From Neurospora crassa OR74A (lineage: Eukaryota; Ascomycota; Sordariomycetes; Sordariales; Sordariaceae), in contig NC_026504.1 in assembly GCF_000182925.2 (NCBI RefSeq), positions 372,001 to 436,000 of the forward strand: DNA of 64,000 bases. The letters run 5' to 3'. Under the pieces are notes generated by a model that saw only the letters and a list, made by a program, of their open reading frames with translations, was not told the origin of the DNA and did no database searches. Position numbers and translations under genes: made by a program. Positions 10,876 to 21,217 of the stretch are shown piece after piece; positions within the stretch are counted from its first letter, which is position 1, and every line of letters starts with the position of its first letter.

Positions 10876-11896
10876 ACATTCAAAGCTGCAGTTTACAACA
10901 TCGCTCAGCCCAACTACCTCGAGAGCTTCGTTAACATCCCAGCCACCAAGTTGGATGTAAGTTATGCAGCTCAAGAACCAAGACCTATTCAATATCTACC
11001 TACCTATAGGTACTAATAATCCGACAGACAAAACTCTCAAACTTGTACACGAATGCCGCCAAGGCCACCAGGCAAAAGATCGCAACGGCGGTCGAAAAGT
11101 ATGGCTCGGCTTCGTTCCACAAAACCACCCGGGAGCTAAAGGACAGTCAGGGTGACGTTATTGCCGTCTATCCCAAGCCAGTCAAGCGCAAGCTTGCGGA
11201 TGTCTTGGGCCCCGAGCTTGCGGGTCATGCCAAGGTCAAGCGTGCGAGGCGCCCACGACAGGCGCGCACGCAAGCCAGCAACGCGGACTACGGCAGTAAC
11301 GCCAACAACCCTAACTCCCTATACGAGAAATACGGGGAGGACGGCAACAACGACACGGACGTGGACGACGACAACAACGATCACGGTAACGATGATATCC
11401 ATTACGGCAACCAAGTTAGAGGTTCAGCCGGCGTGGACTCGTCGAACCAATCCCAACACCACGACGATAGAGTCCATGGAGGTACCTAGCGATCAGTTCC
11501 CTGCCTCGTATCACGTACCGAGCGAGGAGTTTAGAGGTACCTCTAGTAGGTAGAGGTAGTCATCAGCAGACCAACAACGCCCTCGCCTCAGGTATAGATC
11601 GTCAGGGCCACATCCCCAACAGTCTGCCTTTCAACATTGCTCAACCCAATGCGCTCTATCCCAGCTTACCCCGTCAGAGCTCTCACCTTTCCAACTTGAA
11701 CAACCCGCATCCCAATACCATCCAAACCAATGCTCTCTATTCCGATTTACCCCATTATAACTCCCCGCTTCCCAACAGCCAGCATTACACCCAGCAGTCC
11801 GCCCCAGCTGCCGGCTCGCAAAACGGCCAGCATCTTGACTACGTCTACCTGAGCAATGGCCACTTTGTGTTGGAGGAGGATGAGTACGAGATCTGA
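10876..11896 (+). pseudogene. Copy E: decayed, 5'-truncated relative of gene D
   Basis: The copy begins directly at the 27-codon exon (TFKAAVYNIAQ to ATKLD, 10876-10956) with a good GTAAGT donor, but lacks exons 1-2 and a start. Exon 4 starts at 11028 with TKLSNLYTNA and keeps KPVKRKLADVLGPEL...KVKRARRPRQ, parallel to D. The frame then ends at TAG 11487-11489, beside an inserted GGTACCTAG word, and shifts. Homology resumes in other frames (SDQFPASYHVPSEEF) and reaches NGHFVLEEDEYEI at 11896, equivalent to the D terminus TLEGDLYEI. With no N-terminal half it cannot make a family protein. Confidence 0.75.
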
Positions 11897-12230
11897 AGGA
11901 ATGGGAAAGTAAGCCGTGAGAGGAGGACGTTGTGGCAAATCGAGGGATTGTAGAATGTTATTAATCAGACCGGGGCATTCTCAGACGATTCTCTGGAGGA
12001 TGAAGAGGATGAGACGGATGGGATTAGTTTTATGCTTTTCTTCAACAAGGCGCTCGGGCTAAATGAAGGCCAGGGATATTAAGTGGCGGCGAACCATTAG
12101 AGGCGTTCAATTTTTATATAAGTCTCTTCCTCCTATCAAGATAGTAGGTACCCGAGAGGTACATGTAGCATTACTGTTCATGTTTCACTCTTCTCTCCCG
12201 CTGGAATTATATGTTCTGTGACTGTTGCTA
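11897..12230 (+). repeat. Spacer with 3' flank module, copy 2 (after E)
   Basis: The end of this interval (about 12150-12230) repeats words of the D 3' module: GCATTACTGTTCATGTTTCA, TTCTCTCCCGC, ATATGTTCTGTGACTGTTGC. Similarity is weaker than between the D and F modules. Nothing else is recognised here. Confidence 0.5.
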
Positions 12231-12892
12231 CCTCGACGACTACAATAGTGAAGCTGCCCGTCTACGACTATGGCTACGGCGACTACCTCTACGATAGCAA
12301 GGTTGTCGACAATGATCGTGACGGTGATTACCACAGTTACGGCAATCAGAGCAATGCCGAGCGGGAATCTGCGAATGGTGGCCAGGAGATTGATACAAGT
12401 GTTTCATCGTCCTTTCACTCTCAAGACCTCGATCTCAACCACCAACTTGGTAGTAAATCTAGTGGTCATGCCGGCGTCGGGCCGTCAGTTCAGCATCATC
12501 ATCAGCATCAGGATTTCTATGCCGCTATGGACTATCAAAACTCCATGGCTAACCACCAGGCTAATAGTCTTGCCCATTACGACTTTGCAGAGGACTTCAT
12601 TCCTCAGCACCATGGAAACCAAGTTGGTGGTCCAGCTGGCGTTGGTTCATCGTCGCAGTTTCATCATCACGGTTATAGAGGTTATGCAGCTCAGTTCCCG
12701 GTCGCTGGCCAGGTTCATAACCAGGAATTCGGTGTCCATCACAGCTACGTCGGGGGTGGTTTCGAGGGCCCACTTTCAACACCGTGAGTGGCGATCAACC
12801 GCCCATTTCAACCCCCAGGCGTCGAAATGAAGCCCACCTTGACTCGGCGAGCAAGAAGCTTTAGGTGGAGAGAGATGTTTACGAGGTCTGAA
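12231..12892 (+). pseudogene. Copy F: C-terminal fragment related to D and E
   Basis: The fragment starts with IVKLPVYDYG, which resembles the opening of the 27-codon exon of E (TFKAAVYN). It then passes directly into a tail-type sequence rich in His, Gln, Asn, Ser and Asp. HHGNQVGGPAGVGSSSQ matches YGNQVRGSAGVDSSNQ of E. The frame stops at 12787. In another frame VERDVYEV precedes a TGA at about 12890, matching the LEGDLYEI terminus of D. No start codon, no exons 1-2 and no TK-x-S-N exon are present. It is a fragment left by unequal tandem duplication or deletion. Confidence 0.65.
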
Positions 12893-13059
12893 CGGGATGT
12901 ACTCAGTAAAAGATTCCGCGTTGTCAGTTGGGACGAGAGGAACATGGGTAAGCGGCAGCGGTAGTTGTCGATTAAAGGGGATAGCTAGGTGCCTATGGGT
13001 TTCATGGCTCTGTTTACCTGTAGCGAGGCGTCTGGAGCCGGCCGTGGAAATTACATTCG

Positions 13060-13190
13060 TCGTTCACATATAGAAGTATCTTTTCCAGCTCCTTTTATAA
13101 CAATAACGCTCAGAGATAAATAACATTGCGTTCTGATTTTTTCTCTTCTCTCCCATGGAAATATATGTTTTGTGATTGTTGCCGTCTTGG
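13060..13190 (+). repeat. 3' flank module, copy 3 (after F)
   Basis: Matches copy 1 closely: TTCACA, TTCCAGCTC, ACATTGCGTT, TTCTCTTCTCTCCC, GAAATATATGTTTTGTGATT, GTTGCC. It is followed near 13228-13275 by a scrap (TACGACGCTGCGCTCA ... ACGTTGGAAGTAAAC) reminiscent of the 27-codon exon and its donor, as after copies 1 and 2. Confidence 0.55.
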
Positions 13191-13275
13191 AGGCCTATAG
13201 CGCTGATGACTCTTGATGTTGTACGACGCTGCGCTCAGGGGCTTGCATCGCCAAGACGTTGGAAGTAAACATTCG

Positions 13276-14943
13276 ATGTTCAAATACCGTGTTTGGTGTA
13301 TAGAGGTAGGTACCTACGATTGGCAGTTTTAGTAGAGTGATTCCAGTTTGACACAAACATCGAATGGGAGGCCTGATACACTGAAATCAATTCAATGACT
13401 TCCAGTTCATAAAGAATGAACAAGTGCTTGGGCTTCCGGACAAAGCACTGGACAAAGGAGTTCTTCTAGCTTTTGTTCGTTACCTATTTTTCTACTGGGG
13501 TGCACAGACCACTCTCCCGCAGTCATGCTCGAATGTTGTCCAGCAATGGCCGAACAAGAACGGTCTCGACATGATTTCGCCGTTATTTTCCTTTTTAGGC
13601 ACCTATCAATGAGACCTGCAAGCAGATGACGGGTACGCTGTCTCGATAGTTCAAAAGACTCCTTGGGGCGACAGTAAAGCGCGGACAGCTGGCAAAGTTA
13701 GAGGAAAGCTGACAGCCATGGCTGCTGCCGATTTCTCGCTGTCTCACTAACAATGCTGGCAGCGGCTTCCCGCTAAAACTGTTAGTACCCAGAGCGCCAA
13801 GACCGTTGAATGTCAACCTTTTCACGATTTAGGCCAAATAAACTACGGAGTTAGTTCCGTCGGGGCTATTCAAGTGGATATAGACCAAAAAGCAGACCCA
13901 TTCGGGCAGAGGCAAGGTAGGAAGACGTGGTTTGGTTCGTCGGTGGTGGTGTACCAAAGGGCGACACAGACAACTGCTTCACGTGATGGGACACGTGGAT
14001 CCCAAGTCAACTACATGCCTATGAGGTTCGAAGGACACTGACTGATCTTCAGTGCATTTGGTCATGGATCGTATGTAAGCGTTAAGAATTTGGATAATAG
14101 AATCGTGTCTGAACAGGCCTGCAGTCTCTCAGTTTGGAAGGCTCTGTTCAGGGTTCACATAAAGTGTCCACATGCAAGTTGTTCTTGCCTGTGAACCTTG
14201 CTGAGACGCGACAGCGCACTTCCCTCATATATTTATGTCTGCTCTCCCCATCTCTCCCCTCCAACTTCAACTCTACAGAAACCACCTTTCAGATTCTGCA
14301 TCGTCCTCTTCTTTCTGCCAAATCAGCAATCTGCTTCACCAACTTCACTTTCCCGCCTCCAAAGCAACAGTCCAGCATTGTGCCTTACAACCTCCCTCGA
14401 CATTCTGCGTCCACTAGGCATTATTTCTTTCAATTTCCGTCGCGACCTCTCCCTTGTCGTCCGCCAGCTAGTAGACGTCGAGAATCGTCCCTCTTTCCGC
14501 CAACACAAGATCGCGCCAGGATTCCCCACTGCTCAACGCGCCAGACTCAACAAGTCAACGCCATCACCAAGAAGCAAACTTTGCATCGACAACATTTCTC
14601 TCAGCAGTCCCACTGTTCAGCTTCCAAGAGAGCCGGCTTCTCGCATTATCGCCAAGTCCTCCGAAACGACCCGACCAAGCACCGCATCACGACTTTGCGC
14701 ACTGAGGTCGCAGCACCCTCGAGACATTTTTAATTGCATCTCTCTTGTAAGTCTTGCGCTTCATTTGTATACACTTTCTACCTATATAGCTAGCTTCTCG
14801 TACTATTTTCACCGTAGAGGTATCTTCATTTGCGCTTTCACATACTTACCATCGGAACTATTGCAGTCAAACCAAGCGTTCCCCCCTTTTCGAGGGCTCA
14901 TCAGATCATCCATTCTCTTCATCAACATAACCGAGCTTCCACA
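13276..14943 (+). other. Intergenic region and probable leader of gene G
   Basis: No gene recognised from 13276 to about 14100. From 14200 onward the DNA is pyrimidine-rich and looks like a promoter and long 5' leader. A likely leader intron runs from GTAAGT at 14747 to the TTGCAG acceptor ending at 14866, after which 77 bases lead to the ATG of G. Long open frames in the leader have biased, CT-driven composition and were not accepted as genes. Confidence 0.45.
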
Positions 14944-17353
14944 ATGTCATCTACACAACCTGTCATTATGCCACCAACAATGGTCACCGAAAATCTCCAA
15001 GACATAATGTACGCTGCGAACGAGCACCAGAGAAAAGTCTACTGGTCAATCCTAGGTACGTGACGAGGGAACTTCAACAGGCTTGGGCACACACTGACTC
15101 TACCGTAGCGGAAAAATCAAGAAGTTGGGTAGCCTACTTGAAGGCTAGAAGTCTACCTGCGTTGAGTAGCCTACTTGATTTGAGTAGGCTACTTGAAAAT
15201 CAGGTCTTCTGATTGGCCGAATCTTTGGTGTGCTATAAGGTCCACTAAAAGAATTGCTAAAAATTCCAAGTCCAATATATAGTTGAGGAATTACTCCTTC
15301 CTATATAGGGAAAAGGAATAAAATTCTTCATTAACCAATTGGGCCAGTAGCTTAATGGTTCTTATCGTTACCTTCTTTCCTAAGATCACCAGTTCAATCC
15401 CGCTGATGGTAGTCTTTTTTCGCGCGGAAAGTTTCGCAGAGAAATGTGAATACCCTCATCCGGACTTCGAAGTCGAAGACTACCTCTAGGTACTAAGAGG
15501 TGCACTAAGAAAACCACTATAGTAGCTACTACCAATGACCCTTATAGAGGCCTTCCAGAAGGTCCTTATAGGGGTCTTTAACTTTTATCATCTTATACCT
15601 AAATCCGGCCAATCAGAGGTCTTGATTCTCAAGTAGCCTACCTGTAAAAAGTAGGCTACTTGCCAAAAGAGTGCTCGGAAACCAGAGGAGGCGACTGACC
15701 CCCCAAGTGGCCTACCTGCCCTACCTATATTTCCACTGCGGTAACCTCAACAACCAGATGCAATCTTCTATTTCATCCTCCGTCGCCGCATCTACTACGC
15801 GAGGCTGGGTCCGTCCCCCCAACCGATCAGGTTCCCCGCCATGAACATGTTCCTGACCACGGCCATCAGCAACGAAGTTCGACAAGCCATCCAAAATAAT
15901 CAGCAATTCACTCGTGTTGCCTACAGTTGGAGCGTCACACTTGCCAAGTCCAACGCCCTTGACCAAGGCATCGCCTCTCTTGGCCAAACCCGGCCCTGCA
16001 TCAACAACTTGCAGGCTCTTGTCGACCTGAAGAGCGATCCAGCACTGAAGCAGCCGGGCGCTTCCATCCCACTCGACAACGAAGTGGACTACCTGGCCGC
16101 CAAGGAGTGGTGTTACCGTCAGGAGGTGCGAAAAGCACATGCAAAGCTGGGTCAGGCCAATGGTACAGACGACATCCCCCAGACTCAGAGGGATCAGAAG
16201 AAGCTCGCCAACGAGTTGAGTCTGGCCGCTATGAACGAAGTGGAGATGGTCGACCTCGAATATCACGGCAAGGAAAACAAGAAAAAGCTCAATTACATTG
16301 TACAGCGGAAGCGAGAGTTGTCTGCTCTTGATGTGGCTTTGTTCGGTTGGGAGGCATCGCTGGCCTTGAGAGACGGACACCTCGGTCTAACCAGAGGATC
16401 ATCCGCGACCACCCGTTTGGACATCGAAGCGTACCAAACTCATAAAGAGCGAAGCGACATCCTAACAAAGCTATTTCACGTGAGTCGTACAGTCTCTTGA
16501 TTTGTGACGTTCTTCTGCTAACCACACACATGTTTGGCTACAGGTCTCCAAAGCGTCGGTGATGAACACATATTCATTGCCACACCTCGCTCGCTTCGCG
16601 TGTAACCCCAAGGCAGAACTCCAGGTAAGCATCTACATTCCAGTCTTACATACATGAAAGAGCGAGTCACTAACGAACTCATGACTTCTGCAGACCAAGA
16701 TCTCCAACAAATCAACGAACGACAACAGGCGCAAACTGATCAAGATTGAAACTGCTGAGCGAGGGAAATTGGCTGCCACCCAGAAGGATAAGCCCCAGGC
16801 AACACTCGCGGAGGAAGCTTAGGAAGCTCGCCAGAACGTTCCTGAAGTGGCGGACCTGACTCCTGATGACCAATCTGGTACCAATGCCGAGGGTAATGCC
16901 GATGCCGGTCAGGGAAAGAAGCGGTTAAGAAATGACGACGACAGCAGCAACGACGACGACGAAGATGTTCAGCATCAGTCGCGTGCTTCCAAGAAGGCAC
17001 GGCTGCAGCAAGCCGATATTTCACAGCCGCAAGATTTCGAACTGCCAACCATCTTACAAGAGGCGGATTTCGCACAGCAAGGACAACTTGACTCCTTGTA
17101 CATTGATCCAGCCATGCTGGAAATGCCACAGGAAGAGCAATTCAATGACCGAACCATAGAGCCAGCCACGGAGACACCTGTTCCTTCAGTCTCCAATGTC
17201 GGCCAAAATGCCACTCAAGAACATAGAGTAAATCGGAACCCAAGCGAGGAGGAATTGATATGGTTCAGGGACAATGTTTTGTTGGGAAGACAGCCTTTTC
17301 GCCCTCGGGGCGACGGATCTGCTGCTTCTGGGTCGCAGCGTAAGGACCGTTGA
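14944..17353 (+). CDS. Gene G: orphan family protein, long subfamily, with in-frame TAG
   Basis: Exons 14944-15055, 15758-16479, 16544-16624 and 16694-17353 align with gene H. Exon 1 ends VYWSILG (H: PYWKILG) at the same phase-1 intron. Exon 2 starts DAIFYFILRRR and holds ALDQGIASLGQTRPCINNL (H: YGNIGQTRPVIATL). Exon 3 is the 27-codon block VSKASVM to NPKAELQ, and exon 4 opens TKISNKSTNDNRRK. A TAG at 16820-16822 lies in frame in exon 4 and would end the protein at 347 residues. The same frame then stays open for 176 more codons with KKRLRNDDDSSNDDDED and a Gln/Glu-rich tail, which would give 524 residues, close to H. No GT lies in exon 4 before the TAG, so a normal intron cannot remove it. 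G may be a recent pseudogene, a truncated protein, or read through. Intron 1 is swollen to 702 bp by an inserted element. Confidence 0.7.
15103..15741. mobile_element. TA-flanked terminal-inverted-repeat element in intron 1 of gene G
   Basis: The 639-bp element is bounded by TA on both sides and by 12-bp imperfect inverted ends, CCGTAGCGGAAA and TTTCCACTGCGG. Further in lie about 55-bp subterminal inverted repeats (about 15164-15218 and 15607-15662) sharing AGTAGCCTACTT, AGTAGGCTACTT and TCTGATTGGCC. Each subterminal block can itself fold: AGTAGCCTACT, a 7-base loop, AGTAGGCTACT on the left, and a near copy on the right. No transposase frame is present. The TA duplication and short ends suggest a non-autonomous element (MITE) mobilised by a Tc1/mariner-type transposase. 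Paralogue H has a 100-bp intron at the same place, so this is an insertion. Confidence 0.72.
15341..15420 (+). ncRNA. tRNA-like sequence with A and B boxes inside the element
   Basis: TAGCTTAATGG at 15348-15358 fits the A box of RNA polymerase III genes and AGTTCAATCCC at 15391-15401 fits the B box, at tRNA-like spacing. A T6 run at 15415-15420 could terminate transcription. The acceptor and T stems pair poorly, so a working tRNA is unlikely. It is better read as a tRNA-derived promoter remnant or decayed tRNA carried by the element. Confidence 0.4.
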
Positions 17354-18380
17354 GGCTCTAACCTGACCTGACAGGACATGAGAGGTGTTGTCGACATGCT
17401 GGATGGCATTGTCCATCCCTTTCAGCTTCCCGATCTGAAGTTTAAGACAGGTGTCGACGACGGAATCAGTCGAGGTTGTGGGAGCCTACAGGCCGGAATA
17501 GCAGATTGATACGGTACTTAAGGAACTGGACAAGAGAGTTGGAAAGGATGACGGTTGGGTTGAAGGAGAGAAGTTGTCTCTACCGGACTTTGGTGATGAA
17601 TTCACGATGATAGCTGTCATGTGGTTTCTCTATTTTACGCTACTGCTTCCCTTCTGTTGAAGCCAGACCTTCGTCTTCGGTCGTAGCAAATACACCTCTA
17701 CTTTGTCCTCTCCATAATCACAATTTCAGATCTGAGTCATGGCTGTTCCATAGAGGTAGATTCCAGTCATAGAGACCCAATGGTTCACGTTCTTCATGCC
17801 ACAGTCACTTAATCAGTGACTCCAATTGTGGTTTCCGCGTTAACATCCCTGCTTCGTGCTCTTATCCGTGAGTCAATTATTTTTTCAAGTGCTGGGCATG
17901 AGTCTACCAGTGATGCTTGACAGGTATAAGTTCTCTTTTGCTCCCCGGTTGCCCCCATCCCTAATGACATGCCTGAGTGGCAGTTCATGTATCATCCCGC
18001 TGTCAACGGGAATGGAGAGCAGAAACACCGACACGAGTGACCTGCCCCTCATTATAACGAAGGTCGTAAGTGGCTGTAGAGAAATTCGATAATGACCAAT
18101 GACAGCGGCCGGTCTAGACGCTGTTTGCTTTCAGTCACGCGTCCCCCGCTCCATCCACACCTTACACCTCCTTCCCACTCGCAAGCCTTTCCCCTCCAGC
18201 AGCGTCACTGGAGCCTGAGGCCACGCTTTTACCCCTCTCTCACACATTTTCTTCTTGCTCCTCTTACTGCTCCAAATTACTACGGCTTCGCCATTCTCCT
18301 TCCTACCTCTAGAGTACCTCTACTTGTCAGTAATCTCCTCCACATCAACATCACAACACCACAGCTCACAACACTCTGCT
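17354..18380. other. Intergenic region between G and candidate gene K
   Basis: Nothing recognisable to about 18050. From about 18130 to 18380 the sequence becomes CT-rich with CACA-rich words just before an ATG, like a Neurospora promoter and leader. Confidence 0.4.
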
Positions 18381-19132
18381 ATGAGTAAGGCATCACTTCT
18401 TGCATCACCACTTCGCGAAATCTTTCCTTTTCCATCCAGCCAATATGTTCCGCTCTTCTATCCACGCCCGAGACACCTTTCTCGTCGTCTCCCTAGCATT
18501 ACCCCCCCCCCCCCCCCCCCCCCCAAACCCGAAGCTCCCAACGCAAACGCGTCGGCGTCCAAGTATCCGGGATGGAATCTGAGCGGTTTCGGCAATACGG
18601 GCGTGCGACCTAACGACAGCGTTCAGCTCGGTAAGCTCCCATCTTTTCTCGCAGTCCGTCCGTTCCACGTACCTACTTTCTTTCCTCTCCTTGCCACGAC
18701 CTCGCGGTTCCTTTCGCAACATGAGAGACCAGACTGACACAGTTGATAGCGAAGAAGACCAACGAAAAAACAAGTGCCACTCGCAACACCAAGACTGCAC
18801 TCCGTCTTGAGCAAGTGAAAGCGGGCCGTCGGATGTCTGCGATCAATTCGGACTCTATCAGCTTCGTTACCAACGATGACAGACTTCAAGGCCGCTCAAA
18901 GTGTTGGCCAGGAGGATCTTGGTTGTCCACGTCGAGGAAGTCCTTCCTGGAAGAGCCCTCGTCCGAACCAGCCTTTGTCATCCGAGCGGATGCTTCTCCC
19001 TTGTTTTCTTTTCCTGTTGGCAGTTTGTGGGACACTGGCGTCGCTAGTGTCTTTTCAGTTCTCAACTGTCTCCTATTGTACAACTACCTCTTTGTCCAGA
19101 CCAATTTGGCCTGGTGCCAACCAAGGTGTTGA
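18381..19132 (+). CDS. Candidate gene K: low-confidence gene, possible remote family member
   Basis: An ATG at 18381 follows a typical CT- and CA-rich leader. Exon 18381-18630 would encode a Pro-rich segment through a run of 23 Cs (18502-18524), then NASASKYPGWNLSGF and VRPNDSVQL. A GTAAGC donor and a TGATAG acceptor give exon 18750-19132, phase 1, starting AKKTNEKTSATRNTK and RLEQVKAGRR. The junction resembles that of gene I (HPKQEIN then TKITNKGTNRTR...QVKAGQK), but the intron phase differs. Further exons beyond 19132 are possible. Because the frame depends on the exact C count, the gene could be broken or mis-sequenced. Function unknown. Confidence 0.3.
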
Positions 19133-19223
19133 CCACCAGCCGTCCAACACAGCTGTTGGGATATTTTGTACAGACACCTATCAGCGCTCCAAATACTGGG
19201 ACCTGTATAATGGCTTTGTGCGA

Positions 19224-19640
19224 CTTCGCGGCAAGCGCTCAAGATGTCGGTCGCTTCTCCGCCGCGGCGGCGTGAGATGGCCCAGAAAACCACCGGCAAC
19301 TGCACCCGATTACAAAGCGGCTCATATGCTCCCATTTCATCAGACGACGGGCACTTACTATCATCCCCTCCTCTCAGTTCCTGGTAAGCGCCAAAGATGT
19401 CGGTCGCTTCCGCCCCCGCGGCGGCGTAAGACGGCCCAAGAGACCACCGACAACTCCCCTCGATCAAGAGCGACTCTTCCCTTCTAGTTTCATCAGACGA
19501 CGCTTAAAATCTCAAACATCATCCCCTCCTCCCAGGTGTTGGCAAGCGCTCAAGATGTCGGTCGCTTCCGCCGCCGCCGCGGCGCGAGATGGCCCAAGAG
19601 ACCACCGACAACTGCCGTCCACCACTGGAAGAAAGTCTCA
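19224..19640 (+). repeat. Three tandem copies of a 155-bp unit
   Basis: The word AAGATGTCGGTCGCTTC recurs at 19241 (with one change), 19394 and 19552. Each time it is followed by a CCGC-rich stretch, then AGA(T/C)GGCCCA and ACCACCG(G/A)CAACT. The first two units also share CATTTCATCAGACGACG and CATCCCCTCCTC. Unit edges resemble splice signals (CTCAG and GTAAGCG), so the repeats may be duplicated exon-like blocks of an unidentified gene. Confidence 0.65.
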
Positions 19641-19826
19641 ATCGCCGGTCTCGATATGACCAACGGCACTAGGGATAAAAAGCATTTCAAATGCCAGACC
19701 ACTGAGCTTCTCCAGAGGAGCAGAGCTATTCAGCTCTAGATGAACATGTGTTCGTGGAATCAGGAGATTCTCCGAATCAGCGGCCTCATTACCAGCAACT
19801 CCGTTTATGGGAAGTGGAAGGTTCGC

Positions 19827-19970
19827 GGTGGCTACCAGGGCGACGGTGGCTACCAGGGCGACGGTGGCTACCAGGGCGGAGGTGGCTACCAGGGCGACGG
19901 TGGCTACCAGGGCGGCGGTGGCTACCAGGGCAGAGGTGGCTACCAGGGCGACGGTGGCCACCAAGGAGAG
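19827..19970 (+). repeat. 18-bp minisatellite, eight units, can encode GGYQGD repeats
   Basis: Eight consecutive 18-bp units of the form GGTGGCTACCAGGGCGAC run with only a few substitutions. In one plus-strand frame they read GGYQG followed by D, G or R. Glycine-tyrosine-glutamine hexapeptides of this kind occur in low-complexity RNA-binding and wall proteins. Flanking sequence does not show a convincing gene: the frame opens only about 90 bp upstream and runs to 20192 without family resemblance. Confidence 0.75.
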
Positions 19971-21217
19971 TGTTCCCCGATTGGGACCAAAGCTATCTCC
20001 CTTTCGTCATCTTCTGTGGTTATTTCTATTTTCTTGTACGAATGTTCTTGTATCCGAATTAGAGGATGTCAAATTGTTTCTGCTCGACACGGGGTTTCCC
20101 CGTTGGCACCCGTCAAGGGCACGGAAGTGGCACCCCATCGAGGGAAGCGGCCACCCTTGAGGCAAACAGCATATGAGGCTTGCTTGACATAGCAGTCAGC
20201 TCGGAGATAAACTTAGAGAAGACAACAATCAACACATCCATCATTCGCGCTACGCTGGTTTCCACGTATCACTGCTCCTCACCGGGCGCTATAGACTCCA
20301 GTCGGGCGTTGAGGCAAATCCCATCGTCGGTAGATGTAGCTGGTGTTAGATAGAGGTACCCTTCAACAACAATGCAATATCACACATTTCCACTTCCCAC
20401 TACCTATCTTTGCGACTTCATTCCTGTTGAGCTGCCCTCTTGAAGCCAATGACGGAAGAGCAGGATGGTTTTCATGTTGCTTTGCTCTATCTTCTCCTCC
20501 GCCGTGATCTAGGTCAGGCCATGTTTAGAGGCACCTGTACTGACGATGCCGGTGCTGGAATGGTTGGGCGACCACGCCAACCGACCCTGTCTTCAGCGGT
20601 CTGTCCAGTGTCAACAGCGGGGACGGTAACGGAGCGGGACTGGAGAGCCGTTGACAGACATACACCGTACTTACCGCTCGCACGGGACTACGCGTTGCTA
20701 TCAGGGCGACAACTCCAGGTTTCGATCCCGATAAGACTTCATCCCATGTGTTCAGGTTGTCGCGTTCTGCCAGCCGGGCTTGTCGACCGTGGTGAATGGC
20801 GGTTAAGGTCTGCCCCTCGTCTGATCCGTTTGCGCTTCGTACTTCTTGTCCAGTCCTTCGACAAAAAATTGTTCTGATCGCTCAACTTTGCAGAACCAAC
20901 GACGACCACCACGACAGAAACTCTCTTCCAAGATACCTCACTTCCCTTTGCTTGATCATCGATCGAGTCTCTGCCAAAGCCGCATACCTCTACCGTATTA
21001 CCATCTGGGAGCTTCTCTCAAGTCCAACAACAGCCCATATCTAGTTGTTGCTTGGAAATCGACCCAGCATTGCGGAAGAACAAACGAGCCCATGTTTTCT
21101 AAACCCAAAGGCCAACACGACGACAACTGGTTTATACCGTAATCACTTCACCCGGTGGTCTCCTAAGGCAAGCATTCGAATTCTTGAAGCTCGAGAGTCT
21201 CGTGCCAGCCTTTCAAG
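19971..21217. other. Intergenic region upstream of gene H
   Basis: No supported gene. A 145-codon open stretch at 20440-20877 has no recognisable domain or codon signal. The last 350 bp are CA- and CT-rich and probably form the leader of H. Confidence 0.4.

Noticed and set aside
14134-15007. Long open frames before gene G
   Set aside because: They follow CT-biased leader DNA, overlap each other in different frames and show no domain; a leader intron and the G start explain the region better.
15341-15420. Functional tRNA gene
   Set aside because: The A and B boxes and T run are present, but the acceptor and T stems have mismatches and no clean cloverleaf forms.
19827-19970. CRISPR-like array
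   Set aside because: Units are contiguous without spacers and the genome is fungal; it is a minisatellite.
20440-20877. 145-codon open frame as a gene
   Set aside because: No splice or leader context, no domain and no relative among the local families.
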